Assembly: GCA_964415245.1 (NCBI GenBank)
Contig: CAYQAJ010000018.1
Coordinates: 1-36,855, forward strand
Length of the DNA: 36,855 nt
Direction: 5' to 3'
From: CAYQAJ01 sp964415245
GTDB lineage: Bacteria; Planctomycetota; Planctomycetia; Pirellulales; Pirellulaceae
The notes below the pieces were generated by a model. It was given only the letters and a program-made list of their open reading frames with translations, had not been told where the DNA came from and searched no databases. The stretch's first letter is position 1; each line of letters begins with the position of its first letter. A program made the translations under genes and the position numbers. Below are positions 28,143 through 36,257 of this stretch, piece by piece.

Positions 28143-28979
28143 TTACCTTCGCTCGTCAAACCAAGCCACTAGTTCACCGACTTCTTCCTTATCCCTTGCA
28201 CCGACGACCGTAATGTGCCGTGTGCCGTGTTGCCAGGTTGCCGCAAGGCGGTTATCCAGGGTCACCATTCTGCACTGCTGCCCGCCGCAGGCTGCCTCGG
28301 TCACCGCTCGATCGCCAAACCAATGGGGTTCCTCGTCGTCGTGCTCGAAAATCGCGATGGTGGTTCCATCGGCGCGCGTGCAGACACATTGCACACAAGT
28401 GCAGCAGGGCAATTGCATTACGTAGGTGGAGTCGACCGCGTAGCCCTCCGGCATTCCGCCCGCGACCGCGGGGCGATATCCGACCGCATGTATCGCCTGC
28501 TCGGCGTCCACCGCTCGGCCTTGGTACTTCGCGAGGAGTATCTGCTGAGCCGCGTCCGGGTCGCGTTGGAATTCGTTCACGTATTGTCCAAACGCCGACA
28601 CAAACTGGGTGTCGTCTCCGTGCTGGAGCCAGGTTCTGTAACCGAGCGCCCCGACGACAATCAGGATGGCGGCGGCCGTTGCCAGACCAAATCGCACTGC
28701 TGGTTTTCTCGTCCACTGCAACCAGGGGAATGATGGTGGCAGGTCCGCTCGTTTGCCCGGTTCGACATCGAGATGTTCTTCAAGCTGCTGCCAGAGCCGC
28801 GCGGGCGGTTCAGGGTGAGTCAAGCTTTCGGCTATGGCGGATAGGCTACGGAACCCTTCTAGCTCTTGCGCGCAAGGTTCGCAGCCTTCCAAGTGTTGCG
28901 CGACCGCGGCCCGCTTATCGGACGGTAGCTCGTCGTCGTGATATGCCGACAGAAGTTCTTTCACGTCCGAACAATCCAT
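28143..28979 (-). CDS. Zinc-finger anti-sigma factor with Cys-rich extracytoplasmic domain
   Basis: A 278-residue single-pass membrane protein. The cytoplasmic part carries the zinc anti-sigma motif H29-x3-C33-x2-C36 (QHLEGCEPC), with Cys3 as a likely fourth ligand. One membrane helix spans about 97-117 (FGLATAAAILIVVGALGY). The outer domain (118-278) contains a tight Cys cluster, PCCTCVQCVC (Cys192, 193, 195, 198, 200), a His-bearing strand (IAIFEHDDEEPHWFGD) and two more Cys in ACGGQQC (231, 236). That cluster looks like a metal site, so metal binding outside could release the sigma factor inside. It lies between the sigma gene (75-base gap) and the cusB-like gene (72-base gap), all minus strand. 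Confidence 0.88.
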   Translation of the reverse strand: MDCSDVKELLSAYHDDELPSDKRAAVAQHLEGCEPCAQELEGFRSLSAIAESLTHPEPPARLWQQLEEHLDVEPGKRADLPPSFPWLQWTRKPAVRFGLATAAAILIVVGALGYRTWLQHGDDTQFVSAFGQYVNEFQRDPDAAQQILLAKYQGRAVDAEQAIHAVGYRPAVAGGMPEGYAVDSTYVMQLPCCTCVQCVCTRADGTTIAIFEHDDEEPHWFGDRAVTEAACGGQQCRMVTLDNRLAATWQHGTRHITVVGARDKEEVGELVAWFDERR

Positions 28980-29054
28980 GACTGCGAAATCACCCGCTTG
29001 ATGTGTTGAAATGCGCCCCTTGCGTGGGGGCGGACACGTACGGCCCGGTCCCGG

Positions 29055-29693
29055 CTACCATTCAAAACCCAGGTCCGACAGGCGTTGCTTCAACTCGCGC
29101 CGCGCCCGATTCAGCCGCGATCCAACGGTCCCCTCGGGAATCTGTAACACTTCCGCGATGTCGCGGTAGGACAGTTCCTCTACTTCCCGAAGTAGAAAGA
29201 TCGACCGCAACTCTGGGTCGATGCGCGCGAGCGCTCGCTCGATTAGCTCCTGGCATTCGGCGTTTTCCCGATGCTGCGATTTGCCTTCCGGCTCCCAGTC
29301 GAGAGGAGCATGCCGCCAACGCCGGTTGCGCCGGAGATGCTGCAGCGACTCGTTCACGGCCAGCCGGTACAGCCAGGTGGCGAAGTGTGACCGCCCGTTG
29401 AATTGGCCAATCGAGCGGAACGCTTGCAGGAACACCTGCTGCGTCACGTCGGCGGCATCTTGCAGCCCCACCATTCGCACGGCCAGGCGATATACGTTCG
29501 CGTGGCACGAATCGTAGAGCTGCCGATAGACCGCACGGTCACCCGCCTGGCAGGCCACTACGGCTGCCGCGAGCGAGTCGCCGTCCGCACCGGACGTCTC
29601 CTCACTGCCATCCTTAGATGAAGGCCAGCGCGTGTTTCTTCGCGAATCGTCCGACATTTGCACGCGTCTCGTTTCGCGGCCCGCGGTGGCCAT
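29055..29693 (-). CDS. ECF sigma factor, likely metal-responsive
   Basis: A 212-residue RpoE-like sigma factor; ATG 29693 is taken, though ATG 29657 (MSDDSRRNTRW) is also possible, since the first 50 residues are disordered and poorly constrained. Region 2: LYDSCHANVYRLAVRMVG, DAADVTQQVFLQAFRSIG and HFATWLYRLAVNESLQHLRR. Region 4: DPELRSIFLLREVEELSYRD and IAEVLQIPEGTVGSRLNRAR, both standard. The downstream anti-sigma gene should encode its inhibitor, and the pair precede the efflux genes, which suggests autoregulated induction by metal. A 96-bp inverted-repeat element lies some 50 bases upstream in the probable promoter region. Confidence 0.92.
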   Translation of the reverse strand: MATAGRETRRVQMSDDSRRNTRWPSSKDGSEETSGADGDSLAAAVVACQAGDRAVYRQLYDSCHANVYRLAVRMVGLQDAADVTQQVFLQAFRSIGQFNGRSHFATWLYRLAVNESLQHLRRNRRWRHAPLDWEPEGKSQHRENAECQELIERALARIDPELRSIFLLREVEELSYRDIAEVLQIPEGTVGSRLNRARRELKQRLSDLGFEW

Positions 29694-30079
29694 TGGATGA
29701 GCCTTGTGGAATGGGTGGGAATGGGACCATTCGACCTTAGAGCTTATCCAAGAACCGTCTCAGAGAAGGGGACAGGCACATTTTGCTCCGCGGACTGCGC
29801 AAAATGAGCCAGTCCCCGACGGTTTTTGGATAAGCTCTTAGCCAGCTAGGCATATTTCGTGCCAAAACCAATCGCGCCCAAGCCGCCATTGCAAGCGGCG
29901 GTGGTTTCCCTGGAATGAGGTTTGCGGGATATTCGACACCCGTGTTCCGTGCGGCCCCGCACATCGGCGTGCCCTGACGCACACGTTTCCCGTGAAGAAC
30001 CTGGCTGCGGACCGCATCGAACAATTGAATGCGAAATCGTATTCTCCACTACCTTGCTCTCGCCTGAAAGGGTCTATCG
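29694..30079. other. Divergent intergenic region
   Basis: This 386-base gap separates the minus-strand sigma operon from the plus-strand lipoprotein operon, so both promoters should be here. It holds the miniature inverted-repeat element (29741-29836) and a short GC-rich hairpin near 29881-29899 (GCCGCC...GGCGG). No confident promoter boxes were found. Confidence 0.55.
29736..29841. mobile_element. MITE-like inverted-repeat element with CTTAG direct repeats
   Basis: Ends 29741-29759 (AGCTTATCCAAGAACCGTC) and 29818-29836 are inverted repeats matching at 18 of 19. CTTAG stands directly outside on both sides (29736-29740, 29837-29841), as a five-base target duplication would. A second inner inverted repeat (29768-29786 with 29799-29817, 17 of 19) makes nearly the whole 96 bp foldable. 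No coding capacity; mobilisation would need a transposase elsewhere. Confidence 0.75.
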
Positions 30080-30511
30080 ATGGGCCGCATTGCTGTTTCG
30101 TTGGCGCTTCTAGCGACGTTTTCTCTGGGAATTGGTCTGATCGGTTGCAGTTCGACACCGGATGCAAGTTCGAAGCCGCCTGCCGGCCAGTCCGCCGACC
30201 ACCATGGCGACCATGCCGATCACCCGCACGGCGATCATGCCGACCACGATGGCGACCATGCCGAGCACGCCCTCGAAGGCCAGTCGGACATGGAAAAGAT
30301 GAACGCGGAATTGGCGAAGTTGTCGCCCGAGGATGCTGCCTCGGCTCGGCGACAGCACATTTGTCCCGTCAGCGGCGAGATGCTGGGCGCCATGGGGCCT
30401 CCGAAAAAGATCGACGTGAACGGTCGGCAGGTCTGGATTTGCTGCGACGACTGCCAAGACAAACTGTTGGCCGATCCCGAGAAGTACCTGGCCAAATTGA
30501 ACAAAGAGTGA
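30080..30511 (+). CDS. His-rich lipoprotein with TRASH/YHS-like metal module
   Basis: A 143-residue lipoprotein from ATG 30080 with GAAAGGG upstream. The signal ends in a lipobox at LIGC (Cys about 23). A linker of His/Asp repeats of the type GDHADH or GDHAEH occupies about residues 42-64 and should bind several metal ions. The C-terminal module runs HICPVSGEMLG to VWICCDDCQDKLL, i.e. one Cys, about 25 residues, then Cys-x3-Cys, resembling YHS/TRASH and heavy-metal-binding domains. A role as periplasmic copper or silver sponge or chaperone is likely. It is the first gene of a plus-strand set divergent from the sigma/cus operon, six bases before the next gene. Confidence 0.85.
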   Translation: MGRIAVSLALLATFSLGIGLIGCSSTPDASSKPPAGQSADHHGDHADHPHGDHADHDGDHAEHALEGQSDMEKMNAELAKLSPEDAASARRQHICPVSGEMLGAMGPPKKIDVNGRQVWICCDDCQDKLLADPEKYLAKLNKE

Positions 30512-30517
30512 CGCCCG

Positions 30518-31183
30518 ATGGCCGACCTTGTTGAATTCGCCCAGCGAGTGCGTGACGAACTGCGCCGCGCCGACCGAGAGCCGCATTGGGAGCCGGAGGA
30601 AGCCGAACGATACATGACCGCGGTTGCCGCGCGTCGTGAACGGTTCGAGCAATTAGCGGTGCGCGTGAATGAGTTGGTGATTCAACCGCGCCTCGAAATG
30701 CTCGCCGAGTGCTTCCCCAACGCCAGCGTTGCCCAGGACGAACCGGCGGGCCGTTGTACGTGCTGGTTTGGGTATTGCGACCGATTCCCAGCCAGCACGA
30801 AAGTCACCTTCGCCGTCGAGCACGACGTTCGGTTCGAGAACGTGGCGGTATGTTACGAAGCATCGATGATGCCGCTGTTCATCAAACTGAATGAACGCGA
30901 CAAGCTCACGGCGCCGCTCGACGCGGTCGACGACGGCGCCGTTGCCGATTGGGTGGAACGGCGTTTGCTAGAATTCCTCGATGCCTACCTCCGCATCGAT
31001 CGCGGCGGCGAGGACTTCGATGAGGAGGCCACCACCGACCCTGTGTGCGGGATGCGAATCGCCCGCTCGTCGGCAGCGGCCAGCGACAGCTTTCGCGGGC
31101 ACGCCTATTTCTTCTGTTCCCGCGACTGCCACGAGCGATTTGTCCGCAAGCCCACGGCCTACGTCGAGGTGACGACGATGTGA
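30518..31183 (+). CDS. YHS-domain protein with uncharacterised N-terminal domain
   Basis: A 221-residue protein with no signal peptide or membrane helix. Residues 1-165 form an alpha/beta domain I do not recognise (helical start VEFAQRVRDELRRADREPHW; core VTFAVEHDVRFENVAVCYEA); it includes a Cys pair in GRCTCWFGYC. The C-terminal 45 residues are a YHS/TRASH module: DPVCGMRI, 22 residues, then FFCSRDCHERF (C-x22-C-x3-C). YHS modules bind copper or other soft metals and are often fused to Cu ATPases. It follows the His-rich lipoprotein by six bases and is followed by another YHS-tailed protein, suggesting cytoplasmic metal sensing or storage. Confidence 0.82.
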   Translation: MADLVEFAQRVRDELRRADREPHWEPEEAERYMTAVAARRERFEQLAVRVNELVIQPRLEMLAECFPNASVAQDEPAGRCTCWFGYCDRFPASTKVTFAVEHDVRFENVAVCYEASMMPLFIKLNERDKLTAPLDAVDDGAVADWVERRLLEFLDAYLRIDRGGEDFDEEATTDPVCGMRIARSSAAASDSFRGHAYFFCSRDCHERFVRKPTAYVEVTTM

Positions 31184-31200
31184 CGCAAGCGGAGATGCTG

Positions 31201-32022
31201 ATGTCGAGTAGTGACGAGCTGCAAGGGACTACAAAAACCACGGACCTCGGCGTGACCGCATCTCCGCACGCTTCGATGCCGCTAAAAGTGGGCGTGATGG
31301 GCGGCGCGGGGAGCGACGTACCATTCGAATACCTCGGCAAGGCATCGCAACTGGGCGAGGCCATTGCGGCGGCCGGTTGCATTGTGATCACCGGCGCTAG
31401 CCCGGGATTGCCGTTGGCGGCGGCCCGCGGAGCCAAGCGCCGCGGTGGGACCGTGATCGGCATTTCGCCCGCCTTGAGCCTCGACGAGCACGCCTTTCGA
31501 TACGAATCACCGACGCTGGCCCACGACGTCTTGATCTTCACGGGAAGCGGCCTGATGGGTCGGGAAGTTATCAATATCCGCAGCAGCGACATAGTGGTGA
31601 TTGTCGGCGGAAGCAGCGGAACGCTCGGGGAATTGGCGATTGCTTACGACGAAGGGAAGCTGATCGGCGTATTGACCGGTACAGGCGGCATCAGCGACAT
31701 GGTGGCGGACATCCTGGCAACGTGCAACAAGGACACCGGCGCACGCGTGCTTTACGACGCGAACCCAACCCGATTGATCGAACAGTTGCTGGACGTTTAC
31801 CGGACCGAGCACTTCCGGCGGCCGTCGGTGTTCTGCCGCAAGACGGACGGCGCAACCCCCACGCCGTTGGAAGGCAGCCAACAGGATGTCGTCTGCGGCA
31901 TGTGGATCCCGCCGGGCCATGCTGCGGCACGGCGAACCAGAAAGGGAGATCGTTACGTGTTTTGTTCCCTTCAATGCGTGGAACGCTTCGATGCTGACCC
32001 AAGGAGTTTTTTGTCCAAGTAG
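31201..32022 (+). CDS. SLOG-family protein fused to a YHS domain
   Basis: A 273-residue protein. ATG 31201 is preferred (GGAG at 31191-31194); GTG 31180, overlapping the previous stop, and ATG 31195 are alternatives. Residues about 25-190 form a Rossmann-like SLOG/TIGR00725 domain: KVGVMGGAGSDVPF, VITGASPGLPLAAARGAKRR and IVVIVGGSSGTLGELAIAY, the last being the nucleotide-contacting GG-x-SGTxxE turn. It is not a canonical cytokinin-activating LOG, which has PGGxGTxxE. The C-terminus is a YHS/TRASH module (DVVCGMWI, 22 residues, VFCSLQCVERF). The fusion of a nucleotide-sensing fold with a metal module is unusual and could link metal state to a nucleotide signal. Confidence 0.82.
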   Translation: MSSSDELQGTTKTTDLGVTASPHASMPLKVGVMGGAGSDVPFEYLGKASQLGEAIAAAGCIVITGASPGLPLAAARGAKRRGGTVIGISPALSLDEHAFRYESPTLAHDVLIFTGSGLMGREVINIRSSDIVVIVGGSSGTLGELAIAYDEGKLIGVLTGTGGISDMVADILATCNKDTGARVLYDANPTRLIEQLLDVYRTEHFRRPSVFCRKTDGATPTPLEGSQQDVVCGMWIPPGHAAARRTRKGDRYVFCSLQCVERFDADPRSFLSK

Positions 32023-32064
32023 AACCTGCGCGTGGTCTCTGCAACCTGTGAGGAGGGAATTGTC

Positions 32065-32295
32065 ATGAGTGGTCCGAAAACTGTCACCCTGCGACGAAAA
32101 GAGAAGAGAGACGCCCCTGCGAACGAACAACCCTGCTCGCCGGCTGCCGTGTGCTGCGAGAAGATTCGCGAAAGGGCCTATTGCAAATGGGAAGCGGCCG
32201 GTTGCCCTGGCGGCAACGGTGTTGAGTTCTGGTTGCAGGCCGAGTCGGAATTGGCTGCCGCATCGCAGTCGGAAGGCAACGCAAGTAAGATCTGA
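32065..32295 (+). CDS. DUF2934-like small protein
   Basis: A 76-residue protein from ATG 32065, with an excellent AGGAGGGAAT ribosome-binding site. The motif KIRERAYCKWEAAGCPGGNG followed by VEFWLQAESEL matches the DUF2934 pattern, a short domain common in proteobacteria and planctomycetes with unknown function. Additional Cys residues (QPCSPAAVCCEK, YCKW, GCPGG) set this copy apart and could bind metal, in keeping with its neighbours. The basic N-terminus (TLRRKEKRD) might contact nucleic acid. Confidence 0.78.
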   Translation: MSGPKTVTLRRKEKRDAPANEQPCSPAAVCCEKIRERAYCKWEAAGCPGGNGVEFWLQAESELAAASQSEGNASKI

Positions 32296-32411
32296 GCCAA
32301 CCGCGTATCTGCGGCGCGGCATCGATGCTGATCCTGGCGCTACGTACGTTCCGAGAGTCCGTCGGTGATCGCCGCTATGCTTTTTCCTGCGCACCTCCTG
32401 AAGGGTAAACG

Positions 32412-32852
32412 ATGAAACTGAAACATGGGACCGCATTGGCGTTGGTAACGATCATGCTACTGTCCGTAGGCGTATTGCGGGAAAGCAGTGCCCTGGCGCG
32501 AGACGACGAAGACAACGCCGCGAAACTCACCGATCTGCTGAAAACGCGACGCGAAACGCTTCGCCAACTGCTGAAAGTTGCCGAGGAGCAATACCGTACA
32601 GGCCACAGCTCGTTCGACTCCGTCGTTCGGGCATCGGACCAACTCATCAAGGCGGAACTCGAATTGGCGGAGGGTTACGAGGCGACACTCGCCCTGTACG
32701 AGCAACGAGTCGGACAATTCCAAACCTTGGAGAACATGGCCACGGCACGTTACCAAGCCGGCCAAGCGTCTCAGGAAGACGTCCTCGCCGCTCGGGCAGG
32801 TCGGTTGGGCGCCGAAATCGAACTACTGCGAGCACAGGGCATGGAGCGGTGA
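32412..32852 (+). CDS. Exported helical protein resembling half of a TolC hairpin
   Basis: A 146-residue protein from ATG 32412 (GAAGGG upstream). A signal peptide (ALALVTIMLLSVGVL, cleavage near SSALA) is followed by an all-helical mature part of about 115 residues. The segments LLKVAEEQYRTGHSSFDSV and ATARYQAGQASQEDVLAARA each repeat the helix-turn wording of outer-membrane efflux (TolC/CusC) proteins, with no beta-barrel strands. It therefore represents only a periplasmic coiled-coil hairpin. It might extend or cap the efflux tunnel, or be an independent periplasmic coil. No full-length outer-membrane channel is present in the window. Confidence 0.72.
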   Translation: MKLKHGTALALVTIMLLSVGVLRESSALARDDEDNAAKLTDLLKTRRETLRQLLKVAEEQYRTGHSSFDSVVRASDQLIKAELELAEGYEATLALYEQRVGQFQTLENMATARYQAGQASQEDVLAARAGRLGAEIELLRAQGMER

Positions 32853-32943
32853 GGTAACTCGTCAGGAATTACGACACGCCGCGACGAACTGGCACGGTCC
32901 GGCGACTCCGTTTCCCGAGTTACCATCAACAGATTAAGGCCAC

Positions 32944-34449
32944 GTGGTGATTGCGGAAGGCAAGAGTTGTGACGCGGCGCGTCCGACGCGAAGGCTATTG
33001 ACGATTCGCTGGCAGTTGCTGTTGGCCGTCAACCTGCCGCTGGCTGTGCTCGTAACGGTCTTTCTTGTCTATGACTATCGGCGTGAGCTTACGGAACGCC
33101 TGGAAGAAAAGCGCATTGCATTGGAGGAGGAAGCGAAGACGTTGTTGCCCGCCGTCGTGGGACTGCGGCATCATGGGCAAGACACCGTTCAGCAATACAT
33201 CGATTCTGTTTGTGAGCGCATGAAGGATAAACAGTCTCCCGGCCACCACATTGCTGTTGAGTTGCCGGACCAAACGCTGCAAGCTGCGGCGCATCATCGT
33301 GCATCCCCTCAGATCCTCCAAGCTATGCGGCTGGCGGCACGCTCACCCACCCACCGCGCACCGTTCGAGCAAACCGAACTGGTCGTCGGCACACAAACAC
33401 AAGAGGGAACAACGGTTCATGTGTCTGAGACGCTCAAGAATCTTCGTCGCTCCGTGATGGGAGATGTCTTGCGCAGGCTGGCCGGATTCACCGTCTTGGC
33501 CCTCGTTGCAGCCGGGTTTGTGAACGCGGCTCTGTCCCGGATCGTCGCGCGGCCGATGGCCCGCCTGGTCGGCACCATGCAGCAAATTGGCGCGGGCCGG
33601 CTCGGCGCTCAGTCCGAAACTTTTGGCAACGTCGAAATGAACTACCTGGCTGACGAGATCAACTCCATGAGCGCGTCGCTGGCCGCTACGGACCGCGATC
33701 GCAAAGCGCAAATGGGCAGGGCCCGCGAGATTCAGCGAAACCTCTTGCCGAAGGCCAGGGACATCCCCGGTTTCCACGTTGCCTGTCTTTTCCAGCCCAC
33801 CGATGACGTGGGTGGCGATTACTACGACATCGTGCCGCTGAGCGACGGCACGTGGCTGTTCTGCGTCGCGGATGTCGCCGGCCACGGGGTTCCCGCCGCA
33901 CTGAGCGCTGCGATGCTCAAGGCCCTCTTGATGCAGGCAGCCGAGCAAGGCAGCTCGCCTGCCGCCACGTTAGCTTACATCAACCGTCGGTTTACAGCCG
34001 TCAGTCTTGTGGGCGACTTCATTACGATGTGCGTCGTGCGTGCCGGTACGCAAACAGGCCTGCTGGAATTCGCGAGTGCCGGTCACGAACCAGCCTGGCT
34101 TCTTTCGCCTGACGGGGCCACAAGGGAATTGTCAGCCACGGGCATACCCTTGGGAATCCAAAAAGATGCCAAGTGGGACGAGGTTGCGATCCATTTGATG
34201 GAAGGACACCGACTGCTCTTGACTACCGACGGAGTCAGCGAGACGTACAACCCGCAGGGTAAAATGTTTGGTCGCACACGGATCGCTACGCTGTTCGCGG
34301 ATTGCCGACAACTGTCGCTGGAACGCACCGTCGAGCGAATTCGGGACAGCCTGACTTCCTATCGTAACGGCAAGCCAAGCCACGACGACGTAACGGCGGT
34401 CCTCATGGAATTCGCCACCGGGGCCGCCACATCGGCACCCGCCGTGTAG
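32944..34449 (+). CDS. HAMP-domain SpoIIE-type PP2C phosphatase
   Basis: A 501-residue inner-membrane protein; GTG 32944 and GTG 32947 are adjacent possible starts. A first membrane helix (LLLAVNLPLAVLVTVFLVY, about 24-42) is followed by an extracytoplasmic sensor region of about 130 residues, a second helix (LAGFTVLALVAAGFVNAAL), and a HAMP domain (IVARPMARLVGTMQQIGAG). The catalytic SpoIIE/RsbU domain occupies the rest: AREIQRNLLP, DDVGGDYYDI with metal-binding Asp, FCVADVAGHGVPAALSAAML, FASAGHEPAWLL and the final HDDVTAVLMEF. It should dephosphorylate an anti-sigma antagonist in a partner-switching pathway, though no STAS or RsbW-type gene is in the window. Confidence 0.9.
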   Translation: MVIAEGKSCDAARPTRRLLTIRWQLLLAVNLPLAVLVTVFLVYDYRRELTERLEEKRIALEEEAKTLLPAVVGLRHHGQDTVQQYIDSVCERMKDKQSPGHHIAVELPDQTLQAAAHHRASPQILQAMRLAARSPTHRAPFEQTELVVGTQTQEGTTVHVSETLKNLRRSVMGDVLRRLAGFTVLALVAAGFVNAALSRIVARPMARLVGTMQQIGAGRLGAQSETFGNVEMNYLADEINSMSASLAATDRDRKAQMGRAREIQRNLLPKARDIPGFHVACLFQPTDDVGGDYYDIVPLSDGTWLFCVADVAGHGVPAALSAAMLKALLMQAAEQGSSPAATLAYINRRFTAVSLVGDFITMCVVRAGTQTGLLEFASAGHEPAWLLSPDGATRELSATGIPLGIQKDAKWDEVAIHLMEGHRLLLTTDGVSETYNPQGKMFGRTRIATLFADCRQLSLERTVERIRDSLTSYRNGKPSHDDVTAVLMEFATGAATSAPAV

Positions 34450-34464
34450 ACCAAGGAGATTATC

Positions 34465-34743
34465 ATGCACACTCTTAGCATCAAGCGTTTCGGGTTCGCA
34501 CTCGGGGCTACTGCCGCGCTCCTGTACCTGGGGTGTGTGCTCATCATGCTCACCGTCCCCCATGAGGCGGTCACCTGGTTCTTCAATAGTCTGCTGCACG
34601 GCTGGGATGTTGCCCCCATCATGCGGTGGGACATACCCTGGTGGGAGGCAATCATCGGAGTGCTGGAGACCTTTGTCCTGGGCTGCCTGGTCGGGGCAAT
34701 GTTCGCTGTCCTTTACAATGCGGGGACTCGTCGCAAGGAGTGA
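34465..34743 (+). CDS. DUF5676-like two-helix membrane protein
   Basis: A 92-residue protein from ATG 34465, with AAGGAG at about 34452-34457. It begins MHTLSIKRFGFALGATAALL and has two membrane helices (about 8-30 and 60-85), separated by a loop with FFNSLLHGWDVAPIMRWDIP. The MHTLxxKRFG start, the FFNSLLHGxD loop and the WEAIIG segment fit the DUF5676 family as I remember it, usually found near copper and other heavy-metal genes. It has no enzyme motif. It lies 15 bases after the phosphatase gene, and may be the last gene of the metal-island transcript before the ATPase operon. Confidence 0.75.
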   Translation: MHTLSIKRFGFALGATAALLYLGCVLIMLTVPHEAVTWFFNSLLHGWDVAPIMRWDIPWWEAIIGVLETFVLGCLVGAMFAVLYNAGTRRKE

Positions 34744-34802
34744 GCGTGCCAAGGCATGAGTGACATACGCCCGACGTATAGGAAGATCTGTGTCGACCCA
34801 TG

Positions 34803-36257
34803 ATGAACGAACAAGAGCACGCAAGGACACACGACGCCGCGACTGATTCGACCGGCGAGCTCCACCGCCATGAAAACGCACCGCTGCGTCGCGGTACGGT
34901 GGTCCGCGTGCGGGGAAGCGTGATCGACGTGACGTTTCCGTCGGGCGTGCCCGACATGAACAACGAATTGCGAGCCGGCGACGACGGCCAAATCGTGATC
35001 GAAGTGATCAATCACCTGGATGCGCACACCATTCGCGGAATTGCCTTGACGCCGACGGAAGGCCTCGCCCGGGGCTCGCTCGTGATCGATCGCGGCGGCC
35101 CGCTGCGCGTGCCGGTGGGTCGGGAATTGCTCGGTCGGGCGTTCAACGTGTTCGGCGAAACCATTGACCGCGGAAACCCCATCGAAGGCGGCACGTGGCG
35201 GTCGATCCATCAGGCCCCCGTCGCATTGATGCGGCAGGTTACCAAGATGGAGCCGTTTTTGACGGGCATCAAGGTGATCGACCTCCTCTCGCCCTTGGAG
35301 CGAGGCGGCAAAGCCGGACTGTTCGGCGGAGCCGGCGTCGGCAAGACGGTCGTCATCATGGAGTTGATCCACAACACTGTCAGCAAGCACGAAGGAGTCA
35401 GCCTGTTTTGCGGCATCGGCGAACGCTGCCGCGAGGGGGAGGAACTGTACCGCGAGTTGGCCGAGACCGGCGAGCTGAAGAACACCGTGTTGGTATTCGG
35501 CCAGATGAACGAGCCGCCCGGCGCGAGGTTCCGCGTCGGACACGCCGCGCTCACCATGGCCGAATACTTTCGCGACGACGAGCGGCAAGACGTGCTGCTG
35601 TTGATCGACAATATCTTCCGCTTCATTCAAGCGGGCTCCGAAGTATCGGGCCTGATGGGGCGGCTTCCCTCGCGGCTCGGCTATCAACCGACGCTGGGCA
35701 CGGAGCTGGCCGAACTCGAGGAGCGCATCTGCAGCACGACGTCCGGCGCGATCACGTCGGTGCAGGCCGTGTACGTTCCGGCCGACGATTTCACGGATCC
35801 AGCCGCCGTGCACACGTTCGGACATCTCTCGGCGACGATCGTTCTGTCGCGGAAGCGGGCCAGTGAAGGGCTCTATCCGGCCATCGACCCGCTGCAGTCG
35901 CGGTCGAAGCTGCTGGTGCCGCACGTGGTGGGGCAACGGCACTACGAGATCGCCCAGGAAATGCGCAAGACGCTCGCGCTGTACGAGGAGCTGAAGGACA
36001 TCATCGCCATGCTGGGCGTGGAAGAGCTGTCGCAGGAAGACCGCCGCGTCGTGAACCGCGCCCGCCGGCTCGAGCGATTCCTGACGCAGCCGTTTTTTGT
36101 CACCGAACAGTTTACCGGCCACGAAGGCCGCTTCGTCGAATTGCAAGATGCCCTGGATGGTTGCGAGCGGATTCTGCACGACGAGTTTGCCGAGCGCCCG
36201 GAAAGAGCGCTATACATGATCGGACGCATCGACGAGGCGAAGGGAGGCGCCCCATGA
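34803..36257 (+). CDS. atpD: N-type ATP synthase beta subunit
   Basis: A 484-residue F1 beta subunit; ATG 34803 is taken, with ATG 34800 directly before it. It catalyses ATP hydrolysis or synthesis in the rotary head. Walker A reads GGAGVGKTVVIMELIH, the catalytic Glu region GERCREGEELYREL, and Walker B VLLLIDNIFRFIQAGSEVSG, then GRLPSRLGYQPTL. An extra N-terminal tail of about 30 residues (RTHDAATDSTGELHRHE) precedes the beta-barrel (GSVIDVTFPSGVPDMNNE). The order atpD-atpC-atpQ with no alpha subunit upstream is that of N-ATPases, an alternative laterally transferred F-type family, often Na+-coupled; coupling ion cannot be read because the c subunit lies beyond the window. Confidence 0.95.
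   Translation: MNEQEHARTHDAATDSTGELHRHENAPLRRGTVVRVRGSVIDVTFPSGVPDMNNELRAGDDGQIVIEVINHLDAHTIRGIALTPTEGLARGSLVIDRGGPLRVPVGRELLGRAFNVFGETIDRGNPIEGGTWRSIHQAPVALMRQVTKMEPFLTGIKVIDLLSPLERGGKAGLFGGAGVGKTVVIMELIHNTVSKHEGVSLFCGIGERCREGEELYRELAETGELKNTVLVFGQMNEPPGARFRVGHAALTMAEYFRDDERQDVLLLIDNIFRFIQAGSEVSGLMGRLPSRLGYQPTLGTELAELEERICSTTSGAITSVQAVYVPADDFTDPAAVHTFGHLSATIVLSRKRASEGLYPAIDPLQSRSKLLVPHVVGQRHYEIAQEMRKTLALYEELKDIIAMLGVEELSQEDRRVVNRARRLERFLTQPFFVTEQFTGHEGRFVELQDALDGCERILHDEFAERPERALYMIGRIDEAKGGAP

Noticed and set aside
31300..31700. Cytokinin-activating LOG phosphoribohydrolase
   Set aside because: The signature PGGxGTxxE is absent; the chain has GGSSGTLGE, which fits the broader SLOG/TIGR00725 group.
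34713..36179. A 488-codon minus-strand open frame
   Set aside because: It is the antisense shadow of atpD, whose Walker motifs are certain.
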